Shown: positions 20,529-31,560 of the stretch, one piece after another
How positions within the stretch are numbered: position 1 is the stretch's first letter
How the letters are laid out: every line of letters begins with the position of its first letter
DNA from: Branchinecta lynchi
Taxonomy: Eukaryota; Arthropoda; Branchiopoda; Anostraca; Branchinectidae
Direction of reading: 5' to 3'
Assembly (NCBI GenBank): GCA_023053575.1
Contig: JAKZAP010000006.1
Coordinates: 12,595,280 to 12,659,279, forward strand
DNA: 64,000 nt
Program-made: the position numbers and the translations under genes
The notes under the pieces: generated by a model
The model's database searches: none
Seen by the model: only the letters and a program-made list of their open reading frames with translations
What the model was told of the DNA's origin: nothing

Positions 20529-20679
20529 TATGTCGGATCGGTTGAAATATTTCAACGCATCCGGCACTGCGACAAAACGCAAAGTTCTGCGTTGCTTGTC
20601 GCACGATTTGTGTCGTATGTCGCACGACGCAGAATTTTGCGCGAAATCGCAGCAGTGTGAACCAGGGGTTAGTAGGGTC

Positions 20680-20872
20680 AGTTAGTGTTATAATTCTTGT
20701 GAAAGTTATTAAACCTTCCGACATCGAAGCTGATATCGGATTATAAAAATGATCGGATTATAACATCAAAATGGGGCCGAGCTAACGAGCTTGCATCCCT
20801 GCCGGCCCCAGTGATCAAAATATATTGTCACGAAGTATTTTGAAATAAAAGAACCTGAACCTGAACCTGAGG
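20680..20872 (+). mobile_element. Retroelement 3' end with CCTGAA-repeat tail
   Basis: A GC-rich part with a CCGGCCCC hairpin (20774-20818) is followed by AAATAAAAGAACCTGAACCT, a 6-bp tandem tail of about three units. The mirror image of such a tail (GGTTCAGGTCCAGGTTC) is at 42341-42360. Typical of LINE or SINE 3' ends. Confidence 0.55.
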
Positions 20873-21190
20873 CGGCCGTTGAAAATAGTCTGTCCGAGCC
20901 AAAGGTTATGAAAAATATCTGCCGAGTGATGCAAGGTTCGTATTTTAAATGGCCTTCGAGTTATGGTTATTCCGATACCAACTGAGATGGAGGTACGTTG
21001 ACTATTACAACTTTTTCGAGCAGAATTTTCGGATAGTAAATTTTTGCTCTTGTAGCCTTCTCAATCTTTTGGAAATACTTATTTGCTACTTTTGTAGGGA
21101 ATTTTTGTTTGCTGAAATAGCAATCCTTGCCTAGTGTAGTTATGTGAAAATTACTACTGTTGTGACCCGGGCATTTCTGTTTATTGTAAT
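20873..21190. other. Intergenic sequence
   Basis: Short opposed ORFs at 20949-21215 have no domain. Nothing recognised. Confidence 0.4.
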
Positions 21191-21353
21191 TGACAACAGA
21201 ACCCAACCAGCGCACGACCTTCTACACTGCTTCCTGGCCGACGATTGAAATTAAGTGTCTTTTTGTGTATGTTTATGTGTTTTATTTATTTTCTTCATTT
21301 ATTCCGCTTTCTGAAAACGGCGGGTTATAAATAAATTACTTACTTACTTACTT
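21191..21353 (+). mobile_element. LINE 3' end with ACTT-repeat tail
   Basis: GACAACAGAACCCAACCAGC through AAAACGGCGGGTTATAAATA, ending in a TTAC tandem tail. The same 160 bases occur inverted at 45207-45375 with only small differences. A GCGGGT-plus-AATAAAT tail also ends the element at 44816. Confidence 0.75.
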
Positions 21354-22060
21354 TATAATAATACAATCTGTATCCAACGTCATCTTTTACAGTCGTGGCT
21401 AAGCAGATACCATCTAGCGGCGGGCTTTTAGAGAGATAAAATTAATCAGCTGAAATTCAGAATTCTGCGATTTCTCATACATTTTCGTTTCTTCGACTAA
21501 GCATGTAAGAACTCTGTGATCGGTTCCTTACCAGTAATTACAAAACTGAAGCATAAAAGTTGAGGCGTATAATAATGAAGATGATAAGTCGAGATATCTC
21601 ATCAATAGTCGGTAAAAGAATCTAGTTTCATAGGTGCCAGAATGTCACTAGTTTTTCCGGCCAAAAGTCACAGGTTCCGTAAAAAAAAAAGTGGCAACAC
21701 AGAAACACGTGTTCTAATTAGAAATTAGAGCAAAATCAAGAAAAAGACGGTGGTAATTGCTGAATAGCTACCTCTTGGAAAGTAGAGGGAAATAGGTTGA
21801 AGTAAGATGGAGATAATGTTGTTTCAATTGACAAGTTGCATTTGCATACATGTGGTGGTGCTCAGAAGAAAACAAAACTGTCAGTATTTCTGCTAATGTT
21901 TCTAGAGGAACGCTCCAAGTCTTCAGCCCGCTCGCTGTGAACGAAATCTATGACTATCCCTATGAGACAATAATGATGCAACCGCAGACGATCTGTTAGA
22001 ATAGCCTGTCTGCCATACCTCTACAACATCATCACTTACATCTGGAATACGTCCCCGAAG
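21354..22060. other. Intergenic sequence
   Basis: No gene or repeat identified, although GTGGCAACACAG near 21700 follows an A-run. Confidence 0.4.
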
Positions 22061-22069
22061 GGGACTCCA

Positions 22070-22800
22070 TCGTGGCCCACCCCCTCGGCCCCTCCCTTCC
22101 CAAAAGAAATGGTGACAAGGTTGATTGTTTGATTGTAAAAAACTACAGTGGTATCTTTCTGATAGTGAGTGCAGCAGAAGTCTTTGCAGCTATCCTACTG
22201 CAAAGCTTCAGAGACTTCAGACAGACGCACAAGACCAAACCAAAGCGGGTCTCAGAACGGGCATGGGCTGAGCAGACCAGCTCTTCTCACTTTGCCAAAT
22301 TCTTGAGCACAGCTTCAAGCATCAACAGGAACCAACGAAATTCGTCATCGACTTTGTTTCTGCATTCGACTCAGCAAAGAAAGGCATAATTAAGCGGGGA
22401 ATGCAGGAAGTCACTGATTCGATAGTAAACGATCATGGATAAGCACAAGGGGGGTGGAAGTCATCCCAAGCCTTTCCATACCGATGATTCAAACCTTCTC
22501 GCTGATTAAGTCGAAAGCGCACAGAACATAATAAATATTGCCTCAGACTACGAAGGCCTTGTCCTGTCGATACTTCTATATGGTCCCCAAGCTTCGCCAC
22601 TGAAACCCGCAGAAGCACGTGAACTCAATGCATTCTGCCATAGATGCCTGCGATCAATACTGAAAATGAAATCTGAGGATCACAGGTAATGAAGAAGTTC
22701 AAACACTGGCAGATCAAACCAACCGCTTCTGTCGACCCCAATCAGAGCCTAAGACGGCTTAAGACGATTCGTCCACGTGCTCCGACGACCTGATGTTGCT
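22070..22800 (+). mobile_element. LINE reverse transcriptase remnant
   Basis: In the frame starting near 22236 the sequence reads KAGLRTGMG, a stop, ADQLFSLCQILEHSFKHQQE and, farther on, FVIDFVSAFDSAKKG. This corresponds to the reverse transcriptase region that usually reads QAGFRxGxxxxDQIFxLRQI followed by the catalytic-palm strand IDFxxAFDS. Farther on, VLSILLYGPQASPLKPAEA and LNAFCHRCLRSILKMK match the C-terminal YG.E.W..K and D.RCLR.IL segment of RTE-like elements. Several stops, an internal deletion and frameshifts make it dead. Confidence 0.8.
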
Positions 22801-22825
22801 CTGTCCGAATTATGGTGCGAGTGAG

Positions 22826-22882
22826 CCTCCCCCCCCCCCCCCGCCCCGAGGGTGGAAGAAGTGAACGGGAGGGGGGGGGGGA
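22826..22882. repeat. C-run and G-run pair
   Basis: Long C tracts are followed within 40 bases by an 11-base G tract, separated by GAGGGTGGAAGAAGTGAACG. They can pair with each other. Confidence 0.8.
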
Positions 22883-23450
22883 GAACAACGAAAGATGTTG
22901 CTTCTGACGGTCAATGTGGACCTCGAACCAACTAGTCTTTAGGAAGGGTCAGAGACTATGGGAGACCCAATGGGTTGCCGTGATGACTAAGCCAGTCGTG
23001 CATGAATGCGATGGGTGGAAGGAGACATGGCTTCGCTTGGTGGCTGCCACAAAGAGCAATCTAGTTTGGTCGTGAAAGAGAACTGAGTTGCAAGCGGGGT
23101 CAATAGTTGAAAACAACGTCCGGCCGAGATTTGAGGTGTGAGCCCTACCTTCTTGTCTTCCAAGGCTGATGTTCTTTAGCGAGTCAGCGGCTTCTGCGTT
23201 TGAAAGCTTCCCAAAAAAGGGCAAGCATGGCATTACGTTGGCGACAAGAACCTAACAGATTTTTTACTTAGAAAACCCATTACTTTGGCCTACAGGGAGG
23301 TAGGCTATACATTTATACATTTATATAATTTATATTATATACATATATATAAGGCTATACATTTTGTTTAGATGAAGTAATCGTCAGTATTAAATTATGT
23401 CTAACTATCAATGTAGGCTATATTTTTAAATCGATATCTTTAGTTCCTGA
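22883..23450. other. Intergenic sequence
   Basis: A 94-codon minus ORF at 22949-23233 has no domain. The region may be part of the LINE remnant before it. A TATATA-rich stretch lies at 23310-23352. Confidence 0.4.
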
Positions 23451-24520
23451 TTTTGGTTAATAATAATTCTTAGCAACAATTTTTTTAAAGTATTTAAAAG
23501 ATTGGCAAGAGGCCTGACTTTCTAATTGGATGCTAAAAAAAAAGTAGGTTAGTGTGGTTGACACTTTACCGATACAAGTTACCGTCAACACAAAAACAGG
23601 AAGCATTTCCGTATTTGCTTGTTTTCTAAGTAATTTCTTAGAAATGTTAATAAGTTTAGAAAAATATAAAATATTTAATTCGATAGCCCACAAACAAGAA
23701 TATATATATAATCTTTCGAGTTTGCTGTGTTTTGCTTGTTTCGTTGTGCACGGTGTGATGTTTTCATAGAGCTCGTCTTTATAGGCCGATATTGCCCCTA
23801 TAGGCCAAAATGTCGGTCACCCACACAGGTGCTCTGTTATCCGACTTTTCGTTCTCGGCTCAAAAAGAAGCTCAGGAAAGACAATTCAGGACTTGTGTTT
23901 TCCAAAAAAAGATCATCCTAAGGGAAAAACTAATTTCATAATAGGACTCCATGTAAAAAACTGGCTCTAAAGTTACCGCCAGACTAATATATTTAGTTTG
24001 AAATATTCACGGCTGTCCACTGATGAAAACGTGGATGCTCTGCTTTAAAAAATTCCCGAAATTCTTAAAACTAAATATTTTTGAAGTTTTAATAGCTCAA
24101 ACGATTGCTAAGGAGCGTATCTTTCTAATAAAATAATAGAAATATGTAGTTTGCTGGAAGTTTTTCCGAGAAAATTACAATTTATTTAGAAAAGTTGAAG
24201 AATTTTCGCTTTTTCTCGGTTTCTAAGACGTTTCTAAGAAAAAGTTACTGGTTTAAAAAAGTTAGAAATACACCATTCGATAGCGCGTAAAAAAGAGGAT
24301 TTAGAATTTGCATAGTTCTTTTGATTTATTTTATGCGGTCCTGCTAGGAAAATTTTTTGTCTGCAGTTGGTCTTTACGAGATAGGCCTAATCTGCTTTTA
24401 TAGGCTAAAACGTCGGTGACGTACATCGGTGCGGAGTGGTGCGGTATGATTTTCGTTCTCAGCACGAAAATTTGGTCCAGAAAGTTCTTCAAACCTTCTG
24501 CAGCTCGTGTGCTATAGCAT
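23451..24520. repeat. Diverged direct duplication of about 600 bp
   Basis: Two stretches share order and wording: TTTCTAAG...TAAAAATATA...TTCGATAGC, then TAGGCCGATATTGCCCCTAT (23782) and TAGGCCTAATCTGCTTTTAT (24384), then ATGTCGGTCAC and ACGTCGGTGAC, then TTTTCGTTCTC. Divergence is high, with indels. No coding potential. Confidence 0.6.
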
Positions 24521-24839
24521 CTAGTGCAAAAAAGAACTAACTCTGCCGACAGAGACAGTGCCAGAGAAAAATTTTCTCCCTCACTAAAATAAATGATGCA
24601 TGAAAAAGAAAAGATTCAATTTCTGTGGGAAAGAAAAACCATTCCAGCATTAGACTTTCTCATTTGGTAGGAGGAGAGGAAGTAGGGAAAGTCTTCTGGA
24701 TACGACAGTACCTAACCGGCTCCGGGCTACAAAAACTGCTTCTCTTTGGAGATATGAAAGTTTAAGAAGTTCGAAGTTTCTCCGACGAAATGTAAAAGTT
24801 CAGTCGATTTGAAAGGGCGCAGTCAAACGATCTTCCCTG
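24521..24839. other. Intergenic sequence
   Basis: Nothing recognised. Confidence 0.4.
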
Positions 24840-25165
24840 GAATATTTCACTAGCTGTCTCTCGCAGAAATAGAATATTCTTGCTTGAACTGTGAAAAGTC
24901 AAGGAAATGGCTTGGATTCTGGCCCTAGTCTCGCCACGAACAAATAATCTTCAAGAACCCCCGTCTCCCTATTTCTGTAAGACGACCATGCGGAGTCGAA
25001 TATATTCTGATACCCCAACCGATGCAAACGAGCGGAGGAGGACCTACGAAGAACATAATAATTTGTTACCTCTACAAACAGCTATAACGCAGTACAACTC
25101 CGCAGAAGAATATGAACGCCGTCCGAGTCGTCCTTTAAAGCTGATTGGTTGTTTACCATTGTGAC
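24840..25165. repeat. Repeat with an 85-codon ORF, shared with 40310-40480
   Basis: An ORF at 24907-25164 contains DANERRRTYEEHNNLLPLQT. The underlying DNA (CAAATAATCTTCAAGAACC through ACATAATAATTTGTTACCTC) recurs at about 40338-40458 with small indels that break the frame. It is therefore an interspersed repeat, possibly with a relic ORF, rather than a single-copy gene. Confidence 0.55.
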
Positions 25166-25226
25166 GTCACGTCTAACACCGGCCACCCCTGCAGGCATCC
25201 TACGGTTTTCATTCTGGTAGGCGCAG

Positions 25227-25666
25227 CCAAAGACAGTAAAAGTGGGAAAGACCGGAAACTCCCGTAAGCCCTATGAGTCACAACAATCAGCGCCGTTTAG
25301 CGGATGTTCTTTCGTTATTAAATCGCTCTGTTGACAACTCCTTCCATCGCTTTCCGCAGAATCATCATCAAAGCGCGTTTTGTTTATGATGAGCATTCTC
25401 TCTCCATTCAGATTTCCTCTTTGATTGGAATAAAAAACAAGTAGGAAAAGAATAAATCGCTTTTTATGGAAAAAAATGTTGAATTCACGATTTCGAATCA
25501 GTTAATGTTAACTGACATTGCCTACTCACGCCCTCTTGCTTTGATTATAATAATCATCTACAGCTGGAAATTGGACAAAGTCTAAACGCTAGGTAGCGTT
25601 TCAATCGATTTTCAGAGACCCGATTTTAGCGAAGTCACCGGTCTTTCCCACTATTATTGTCTTTGG
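25227..25666. mobile_element. 440-bp TIR element with 6-bp target duplication
   Basis: Left end CCAAAGACAGTAAAAGTGGG and right end CCCACTATTATTGTCTTTGG, continuing to AAAGACCGG on both sides. The inverted repeats are about 29 bp and differ at two positions. GCGCAG stands immediately outside on both sides (25221-25226, 25667-25672). The interior has no coding capacity. A 6-bp duplication is unusual among DNA transposons. Dada-type elements make 6-7 bp duplications, but I cannot assign the family. Confidence 0.88.
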
Positions 25667-25890
25667 GCGCAGCGGCGAAGAGGGAAGTAGACGTGTGTCG
25701 ACTCAAACCTCACAGCGTGTACCTCTAGCTAGGCTCAGGTTTTTCTGGGTATCCATAGTCCCTGCATGGGACCAAAGATGGAGGTTCTACCAGATTATTT
25801 CTTCATGGTCTCACTGAGTACACAAATGCCCAGCGTATCTCGGAAAATGTTGGTCGATACGACGGTTTTTCTCACAGCCTTAGGACAAGC
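25667..25890. other. Intergenic sequence
   Basis: A short ORF at 25766-25975 runs into the composite repeat that follows. No domain. Confidence 0.4.
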
Positions 25891-27535
25891 CGGTCCTCCT
25901 CCGAGAGCAAAACTTTGGAGACACATCAGAACAAGACCAAAGGTTTCGATGGGATCCCAAAAATTCAATATCTGATCCAGACAACTGGGTCTTGTCTTAG
26001 CCAGATCCAGTTATCGCCAGACTCCTTGAACGTTTTTACAACTAAAATTCAAAAACAGATTAAGGCCAAATAGCTAATCACCTGAGAAAACCAAGTTCAG
26101 ATTTGGATTCAGCCTGTTGTTTTTACCCCTACAAGTCATATCTGTTTTGACGAAAACTTCCTGCCACTTCTGCCAATTTCCCGGTTCCGGCCGAACTCCA
26201 GAACTACTTCTCCGGCGAAAAAAGAAAGCTCAAAGACGAAATCAGGGTATCTTCTTTCCCCAGTAATGAACATCTAATCAACTTCAAATAGAAATTTAGC
26301 TTATAACAAATTTTCCGATTCCAGTCGGATTCCGGTCGAACTATATGTCCGGGTAAAATATGATTGTCATACAGGGACTCAGCATCTCTTCTTACCCTAA
26401 ATCGCTTATCTAATCAACTAGAAATAAAACTTTGACTTCCAACAGATTTCCGGTTTTGGCCGGATTCCGGACGAACTACATGTCCGGGTAGAAAATTGTT
26501 TTCACATAAGTGTTCAGCATGTCTTCTTGCCCTAAATCGAACATCTAATCAACTCCAAATAAAACTTTTAATTTTGACAAACTTTCCGGCTTGGGCCGGA
26601 TTCCGGTCGAAATACTTGTCCGTCGAGAAAATAGTTTTCACCATCGTCTTCAGCATGTCTTCCTACCTCTAAATCGAACATCTAATCAACTTCAAATAAA
26701 ACTTTTACTTTCAACAAACTTTCCGGTTTGGGCCGGATTCCGGGTGAAATACTTGTCCGTCGAGAAAATAGTTTTCACCATCGTCTTCAGCATGTTTTCC
26801 GACCCTTAAATCGAACATTTAATCAATTTCAAATACAACTTTTACTTTCAACAAACTTTCCGGTTTATGCCGGATTCCGGGCGAAATACTTGTCCGTCGA
26901 GAAAATAATTTTCACCATCGTCTTCAGCATGTTTTCCTACCACTAAATCGAACATCTAATCAACTTCAAATAAAACTTTTACTTTCAACAAACTTTCCGG
27001 TTTTGGCCGGATTCCGGGCGAACTACTTGTCCGATGAAAAGATAGTTTTCACCATCGTCTTCAGCATGTCTTCCTATCCCTAAATCGAACATCTAATCAA
27101 CTTCAAATAAAACTTTTACTTTCAACAAACTTTCCGGTTTTGGCCGGATTCCGGGCGAACTACTTGTCCGATGACAAAATAGTTTTCACCATCGTGTTCA
27201 GCATGTCTTCTTACCCCATAATTGACTATCACATTAGCTGTTTCAAAATATTTTGTTTGTCCCTTAATTTGAATCCCCTCCCCCACCCCTAAATGTAGAG
27301 CTACAAAGCCCATCTACGAACTTGACTGGTCCGACGACCCAACGAACCCTCACACCAAGTTTCATCAAAATATCTCGTTCCCTTCGAGAGTTATCGTGCT
27401 TACAGACGGACGGACAGACGGACGGACGGACAGACGGACGGACGGACAGACGGACGGACGGACGGACAGACGGACAACTTTTGCGATGTCATAGGTATCC
27501 CTCCACTTACGTTTTGGGATCCCAAAAAACAGTTG
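25891..27535. repeat. Composite element with 137-bp tandem array (copy 1)
   Basis: Starts with CCAAAGGTTTCGATGGGATC, passes through a unique lead (CTGGGTCTTGTCTTAGCCAG) and then about eight units of 137 bp marked by TTTCCGGTTTTGGCCGGATT, GAACTACTTGTCCG, TTCAGCATGTCTTC and ATCGAACATCTAATCAACTTC. Then follow a unique tail, a GGAC/GACA microsatellite (27400-27476) and the end TTTTGCGATGTCATAGGTAT with TTTTGGGATCCCAAAA. The same order recurs at 29882-31045 and, truncated, at 36290-37320. The 72-codon ORFs at 26591 and 26728 merely read through the units. Confidence 0.9.
27400..27476. repeat. GGAC/GACA microsatellite
   Basis: A mixed array of GGAC and GACA tetramers, part of the composite element. 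Shorter versions are at 30978-30988 and 37268-37284. Confidence 0.95.
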
Positions 27536-28310
27536 CCGGTCTACAGTTAAGTAAACTTCTTGAAACTTTTTACTACCCATGGTTCTGTGTTTTGCTTCCA
27601 AAACAGTCAAAAGTGAATGATAAAATAAGAACTGACTATCTGCTTGGTGCAGAGTGTCCCAGTATTTCAGGATTTTGAATTTAAACAATTTATAAACTTA
27701 CTTGTATTGTTGACATAAATACCACTCGTGCGAATATTCTTATCCTAATCTTCCAGGGGAATTTGTTGGGAACCAGCTTAAAGTAATATACACGCTGCCT
27801 GTTCTCGCAAAATTCTCAACTAGACCCGGAATCCGGACTGCGAATTCGCTACCACCGCACCTTGGATAACGAATCATTCAAAACTTAACGGGAATTTGAA
27901 CCCGTGTTCCCTCCTGTTCATCCGAAACCTTCCAGACTCCGTGTGTTCCATATATCCACATCCTATTTTGTTTTTTCCTTTTTTCATCTTTCGCTTATCG
28001 AAATGCCGACATTCCAATCGACAATTGGTTTATAGACATCCAAAATCTTCCGGACTCCGTGTTTTCCATATCCACATCCTGTTTTTTTTTTTCCTTTTTT
28101 ATATTTTTGTATCTTTGGTTTATATATCTGGTTTAGATATTATATTATCTTTGGTTTACCTTCCGACATACAAAGTAATCATGTTTAATCGTAGTTGCTC
28201 TCGGTAGGTGCATGATTATTTAATGGGTAGCCTATGATTCGTTGAACTGAAGTTATTTTTCACTTGTTTATTTTTTCCTGCGCGCTCGAGCTGTGCTCTC
28301 AGCAGTGAAT
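27536..28310. other. Intergenic sequence
   Basis: T-rich. CCAAAATCTTCCGGACTCCGTG around 28040 repeats CGAAACCTTCCAGACTCCGTG around 27922, a small direct duplication of about 120 bp (27920-28130). No gene. Confidence 0.5.
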
Positions 28311-28311
28311 G

Positions 28312-29125
28312 GATGAATGAATGAATGAAATTTATCTCCCATTTTTAAGACACAAGTCACAAATGGAGTATGAAAGAAAAGACAAGAAACAAAAAAAAAA
28401 AGACAAGAAGACACAACACATAACACATAAATTTTGATACTCTTATTTACACATGGAGCAACATAGCCGTATACAAAGTATGGCTAGCGTCAAGAGAACG
28501 AATAAAACCTGCAATTCACTCTGATATTGCAATAAACGGATCGGTGACATTATACTTTGCCGACAATCTAGAATTACGGGCCCACGGAGGTAGTCCTAGG
28601 AGATATTTGCAATACTTTTAAAATGTGGAACGAATGAATTTTTTATCTTTCATAGTCAGTAGTGACCAGAATGACGATAGCGCTAGTATGCGCGGCATAG
28701 CGAATGCGGAGTATAGCCGGGCCAGTATGTGTCTATTGTAACGGCGCTTAGAAGTAATGAGTACTCCGTAGGCTTTTCTAGCTTTTTTCCACAAAAAACG
28801 AAACAAGACAAGAACGAGTTGTTTTCATGTCCGACCCAATAGGCAGACCAAGGTACACAATCGAAGGTGAAGGTTGAAGAATGTGATCCCCGAAGCATAT
28901 ATCAATTGTCTCTGTATCAGCCTTTTGGTTGAAGAAGACATAATTCATTTAGGATATGTTCAGGTTGTTCAATAAAAACAACCTTGAACTCCGAACTAGT
29001 TGAGTTCCAGACCCTCTGGATAATTCTCTTGAGCTGGAGCACCTCCTCCTTAGGTTTACAAAGATCCCTAATGTCGGAAAACTTTAGTGAGAGTAGAAGA
29101 CAGTATCTAGGAACTTTGGCATGTT
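28312..29125 (-). mobile_element. LINE reverse transcriptase C-terminal remnant with ATTC tail
   Basis: On the minus strand from about 29125 downward there are reverse-transcriptase-like peptides in changing frames. They include SIVYLGLPIGSDMK (the YLGxPIG strand) and ILARLYSAFAMPRILALSSF with WSLLTMKDKKFIRSTF, the C-terminal thumb region. The 3' end reaches a GAATGAATGAATG tail at 28312-28330. Frameshifts and stops show decay. Confidence 0.7.
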
Positions 29126-29776
29126 TCAATTACATTGGCCCTTGGTCATATAATTACTCCGCAATCCCCCTCTCCTCACCCTACGTGCAGGAAATCTTAA
29201 ACACCATTTCAGCATGCACGAGAAAAGTTTACTCTAATACCCTAAACCAAGGAGAGCTTTAGGGATGGTTATAGATGATTTCTGACGGGATGAATGAATA
29301 ATTTATAGATAGGGTTTTTAACTCCACTCAGTGTGATTACTCCCAATTTTCTAGGTTTTAGAGGTGAAAGTTTTTTTGTTGCAGTATACTTTCATTGTGG
29401 AATATTTGTAATTTTGTAGAGGGGTTACCCGCTCACCAGCGCCTGCATACACCCTGTCCCGGCATCGGCCAAAACAAGCGTTGCCGGCCATAAATTAGGC
29501 GATCCATATTTCAAACGCCTCAAAACATGCTGATTTTAATGTTCTAACACGCGGTAACCGGTGCGCGGCGTCACCGTGGAACTTACGGAAACTAGAACCT
29601 GCGGAAATAGTGCGGGACCGGACACTTTCTATACACTAAGATCGAGAGTGGACAACCTCTTGGAATTTGTATCAGCTTAGTTTGGTTTTTCATCATGTCT
29701 GGTTCAGGTATTTCTCCTAGAGACTCGAACTCATACAAAACTTTCTCACAAGGAAACAAAAGAAAAACAAACAAAA
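29126..29776. other. Intergenic sequence
   Basis: Short ORFs without domains. ATTTATAGATAGGG at about 29301 ends a possible further retroelement tail. Otherwise nothing recognised. Confidence 0.4.
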
Positions 29777-29890
29777 ATGAGGTTACCGATCACTTTTCCG
29801 TCTGTCTGTTGGTCGGTCGGTCAGTCTGGTGATCGCGAGTTAGGGTATTCCATATGTGCTAGGTCGATGAAACTTGGCAGGCATATTAAA
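29777..29890 (+). repeat. GATGAAACTTGGCAGG-family repeat, truncated
   Basis: A CTGTCTGTTGGTCGGTCGGT run, then GGTGATCGCGAGTTAGGG and GATGAAACTTGGCAGGCATA. It is cut at about 29890, where the composite element begins. Confidence 0.75.
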
Positions 29891-31045
29891 CAAGACCATA
29901 GGTTTCGATGGGATGCCAAAAATTCAATATTTGATCCAGACAATTGGGTCTTGTCTTCGCCAGATCCACTCTTCGCCAGACTCCTTGAACATTTTTACTA
30001 TTAAAATCCAGAAACAGATTAAGACCAAATAGCTAATCATCTGAGAAAACCAAGTTCAGATATGGATTCAGCATGTGTGTTTACCCCTATAAGTATAAAC
30101 TACTTGTCCGGCCAAACAAAAAAGCTAAAGACGAACTCAGCATATCTTCTTTCCCCAACACTGAACATCTAATCAACTTCAAACAAAAGTTTGACTTATA
30201 ACAAATTTTCCGGCTCCAGCCGGATTCCGGTTGAACTATGCGTCCGGGTAAAAAATTACTGTCATACAGGGATTCAGCATCTCTTCTTACCGCTATATCC
30301 GATATCTAATCAACTACAAATCAAACTTTTAACAATTTTCCGGTTTTGGCCGGATTCCGGGCGAACTGTCCGGGTAGAAAATTGTTTTAACATAAGTGTT
30401 CAGCATATCTTCTTACCCCTAAATCAAACATCTAATCAGCTCCAAATGAAACTTTTACTTTTAACAAACTTTCCGGTTTTGGCCGGATTCCGGGCGAAAT
30501 ACTTGTCCGGCGAGAAAATGGTTTTCGCCGTCGTGTTCAGCATGTTTTCCTACCCCTAAATCACACCTCTAACTTCAAATAAAACTTTTACTTTTAACAG
30601 ACTTTCCAGTTTTCGCCAGATTTTGGGCTAACTACTTCTCCGGCGAAAAAATGGTTTTCCCCGTCGTGTTCAGCATGTCTTTTACCCCTGAACCGAACAT
30701 CTAATCAACTTCAAATAAAACTTTTGCTTTTAGCAAACTTTCCGGTTTTGGCCGGATTCCGGGCGAACTACTTGTCCGATGATAAAATGGTTTTCACAGC
30801 ATGTCTTCTTAACCGATAATGGACTATCACATTATCTGTTTAAAAATATTTCATTTGCCCCTGAATTTAACCCCCCCCCCCCCATCCCTAAATGTAGGGC
30901 TACAGAGCCCATCTACGGACTCGACCTCACTCTTGACCGAAATAATCCTCACACAAATACCTTGGAGAGTTATAGTGCGCACAGACGGACAACTTTTGCG
31001 ATGTCATAGGTATCCCGACACTTACGTTTTGGGATCCCAAAAACC
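29882..31045. repeat. Composite element with 137-bp array (copy 2)
   Basis: AAGACCATAGGTTTCGATGG at the left and TTTTGGGATCCCAAAA at the right match copy 1. About five to six array units lie at 30190-30780, some with deletions, followed by the same tail (TAGGGCTACAGAGCCCATCT). The microsatellite is reduced to CAGACGGAC. The flanking GATGAAACTTGGCAGG family continues on the right at 31046, so this copy interrupts it. Confidence 0.88.
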
Positions 31046-31560
31046 CGATCAAACTAACTTGGCTTGCCCGATCTTACCATAGTGGGGGAGGGAGGGGAGC
31101 CGGAATGCAGAATTTAGTGGTATGCATAACTTCCGAACGAGTGATCGGATCTTATTTTGATATTGGAAAATACCTCATGTCTCAGACGTCCCGTTACAAA
31201 GCCGGACCGGATCCGGTGATGCGGGGAGGGGAGGGGGTGTCGGAGGTGGGAACCGGAAATCATGTGACACACTTAGAGTATCGGGATGAAACTGGGTGGG
31301 AGGAACAAGCACAAGACCCAGGTACATCACTAACAAAACTGCACCGGATTAGGGCACTGTGGGGCGAGCTTAAGGTAAGAGTTGAGGTACTTCCAGGTGT
31401 GCTGGGACGATAAAACTTGGACGGCGCATATGACCTTACCAGATTGACTTAGAAATAGTTATCCGACCATCCTGAGGGAGTGGAGAGAAGAGAAATCCTG
31501 AATCTTGAAGTATATGAAACTTCCAAGCCCAAAATCATAGATAAGTTGTGAAAACGCCTG
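31046..31560 (+). repeat. GATGAAACTTGGCAGG-family repeat
   Basis: CCCGATCAAACTAACTTGGC, then AGTGGGGGAGG, CATAACTTCCGAACGAGTGA, CGGGATGAAACTGGGTGGG and CTGGGACGATAAAACTTGG. Same family and order as at 18960-19900. Confidence 0.75.

Larger units (their letters stand above)
18095..20667. mobile_element. TIR element, 2.6 kb, flanked by GTTAG
   Basis: Left end CCTTGGTTCACACTGC and right end GCAGTGTGAACCAGGG are inverted repeats with one mismatch. GTTAG lies directly outside both (18090-18094 and 20668-20672). The subterminal parts are also alike: both are rich in TGCGACA and CGCACGA motifs. The interior holds the repeat array at 18420-19930 and a 138-bp tandem duplication. TIRs starting near GGTTCACACTGC with TWA-type targets are known from Harbinger-like elements, so the true duplication may be TTA. 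No transposase survives. Confidence 0.75.

Noticed and set aside
22072..22389. 105-codon ORF as an independent gene
   Set aside because: Reverse transcriptase motifs lie in a different frame of the same bases, so the ORF is a shadow of a decayed LINE.
26591..26946. Two 72-codon ORFs with related peptides in tandem, suggesting a repeat protein
   Set aside because: The unit is 137 bp, not a multiple of three, so the frame changes from unit to unit and the similarity is only that of the DNA repeat.
27322..27688. 118- and 107-codon ORFs on both strands with TDGRTDGQTDGR-like repeats
   Set aside because: They read through the GGAC/GACA microsatellite and the end of the composite element.
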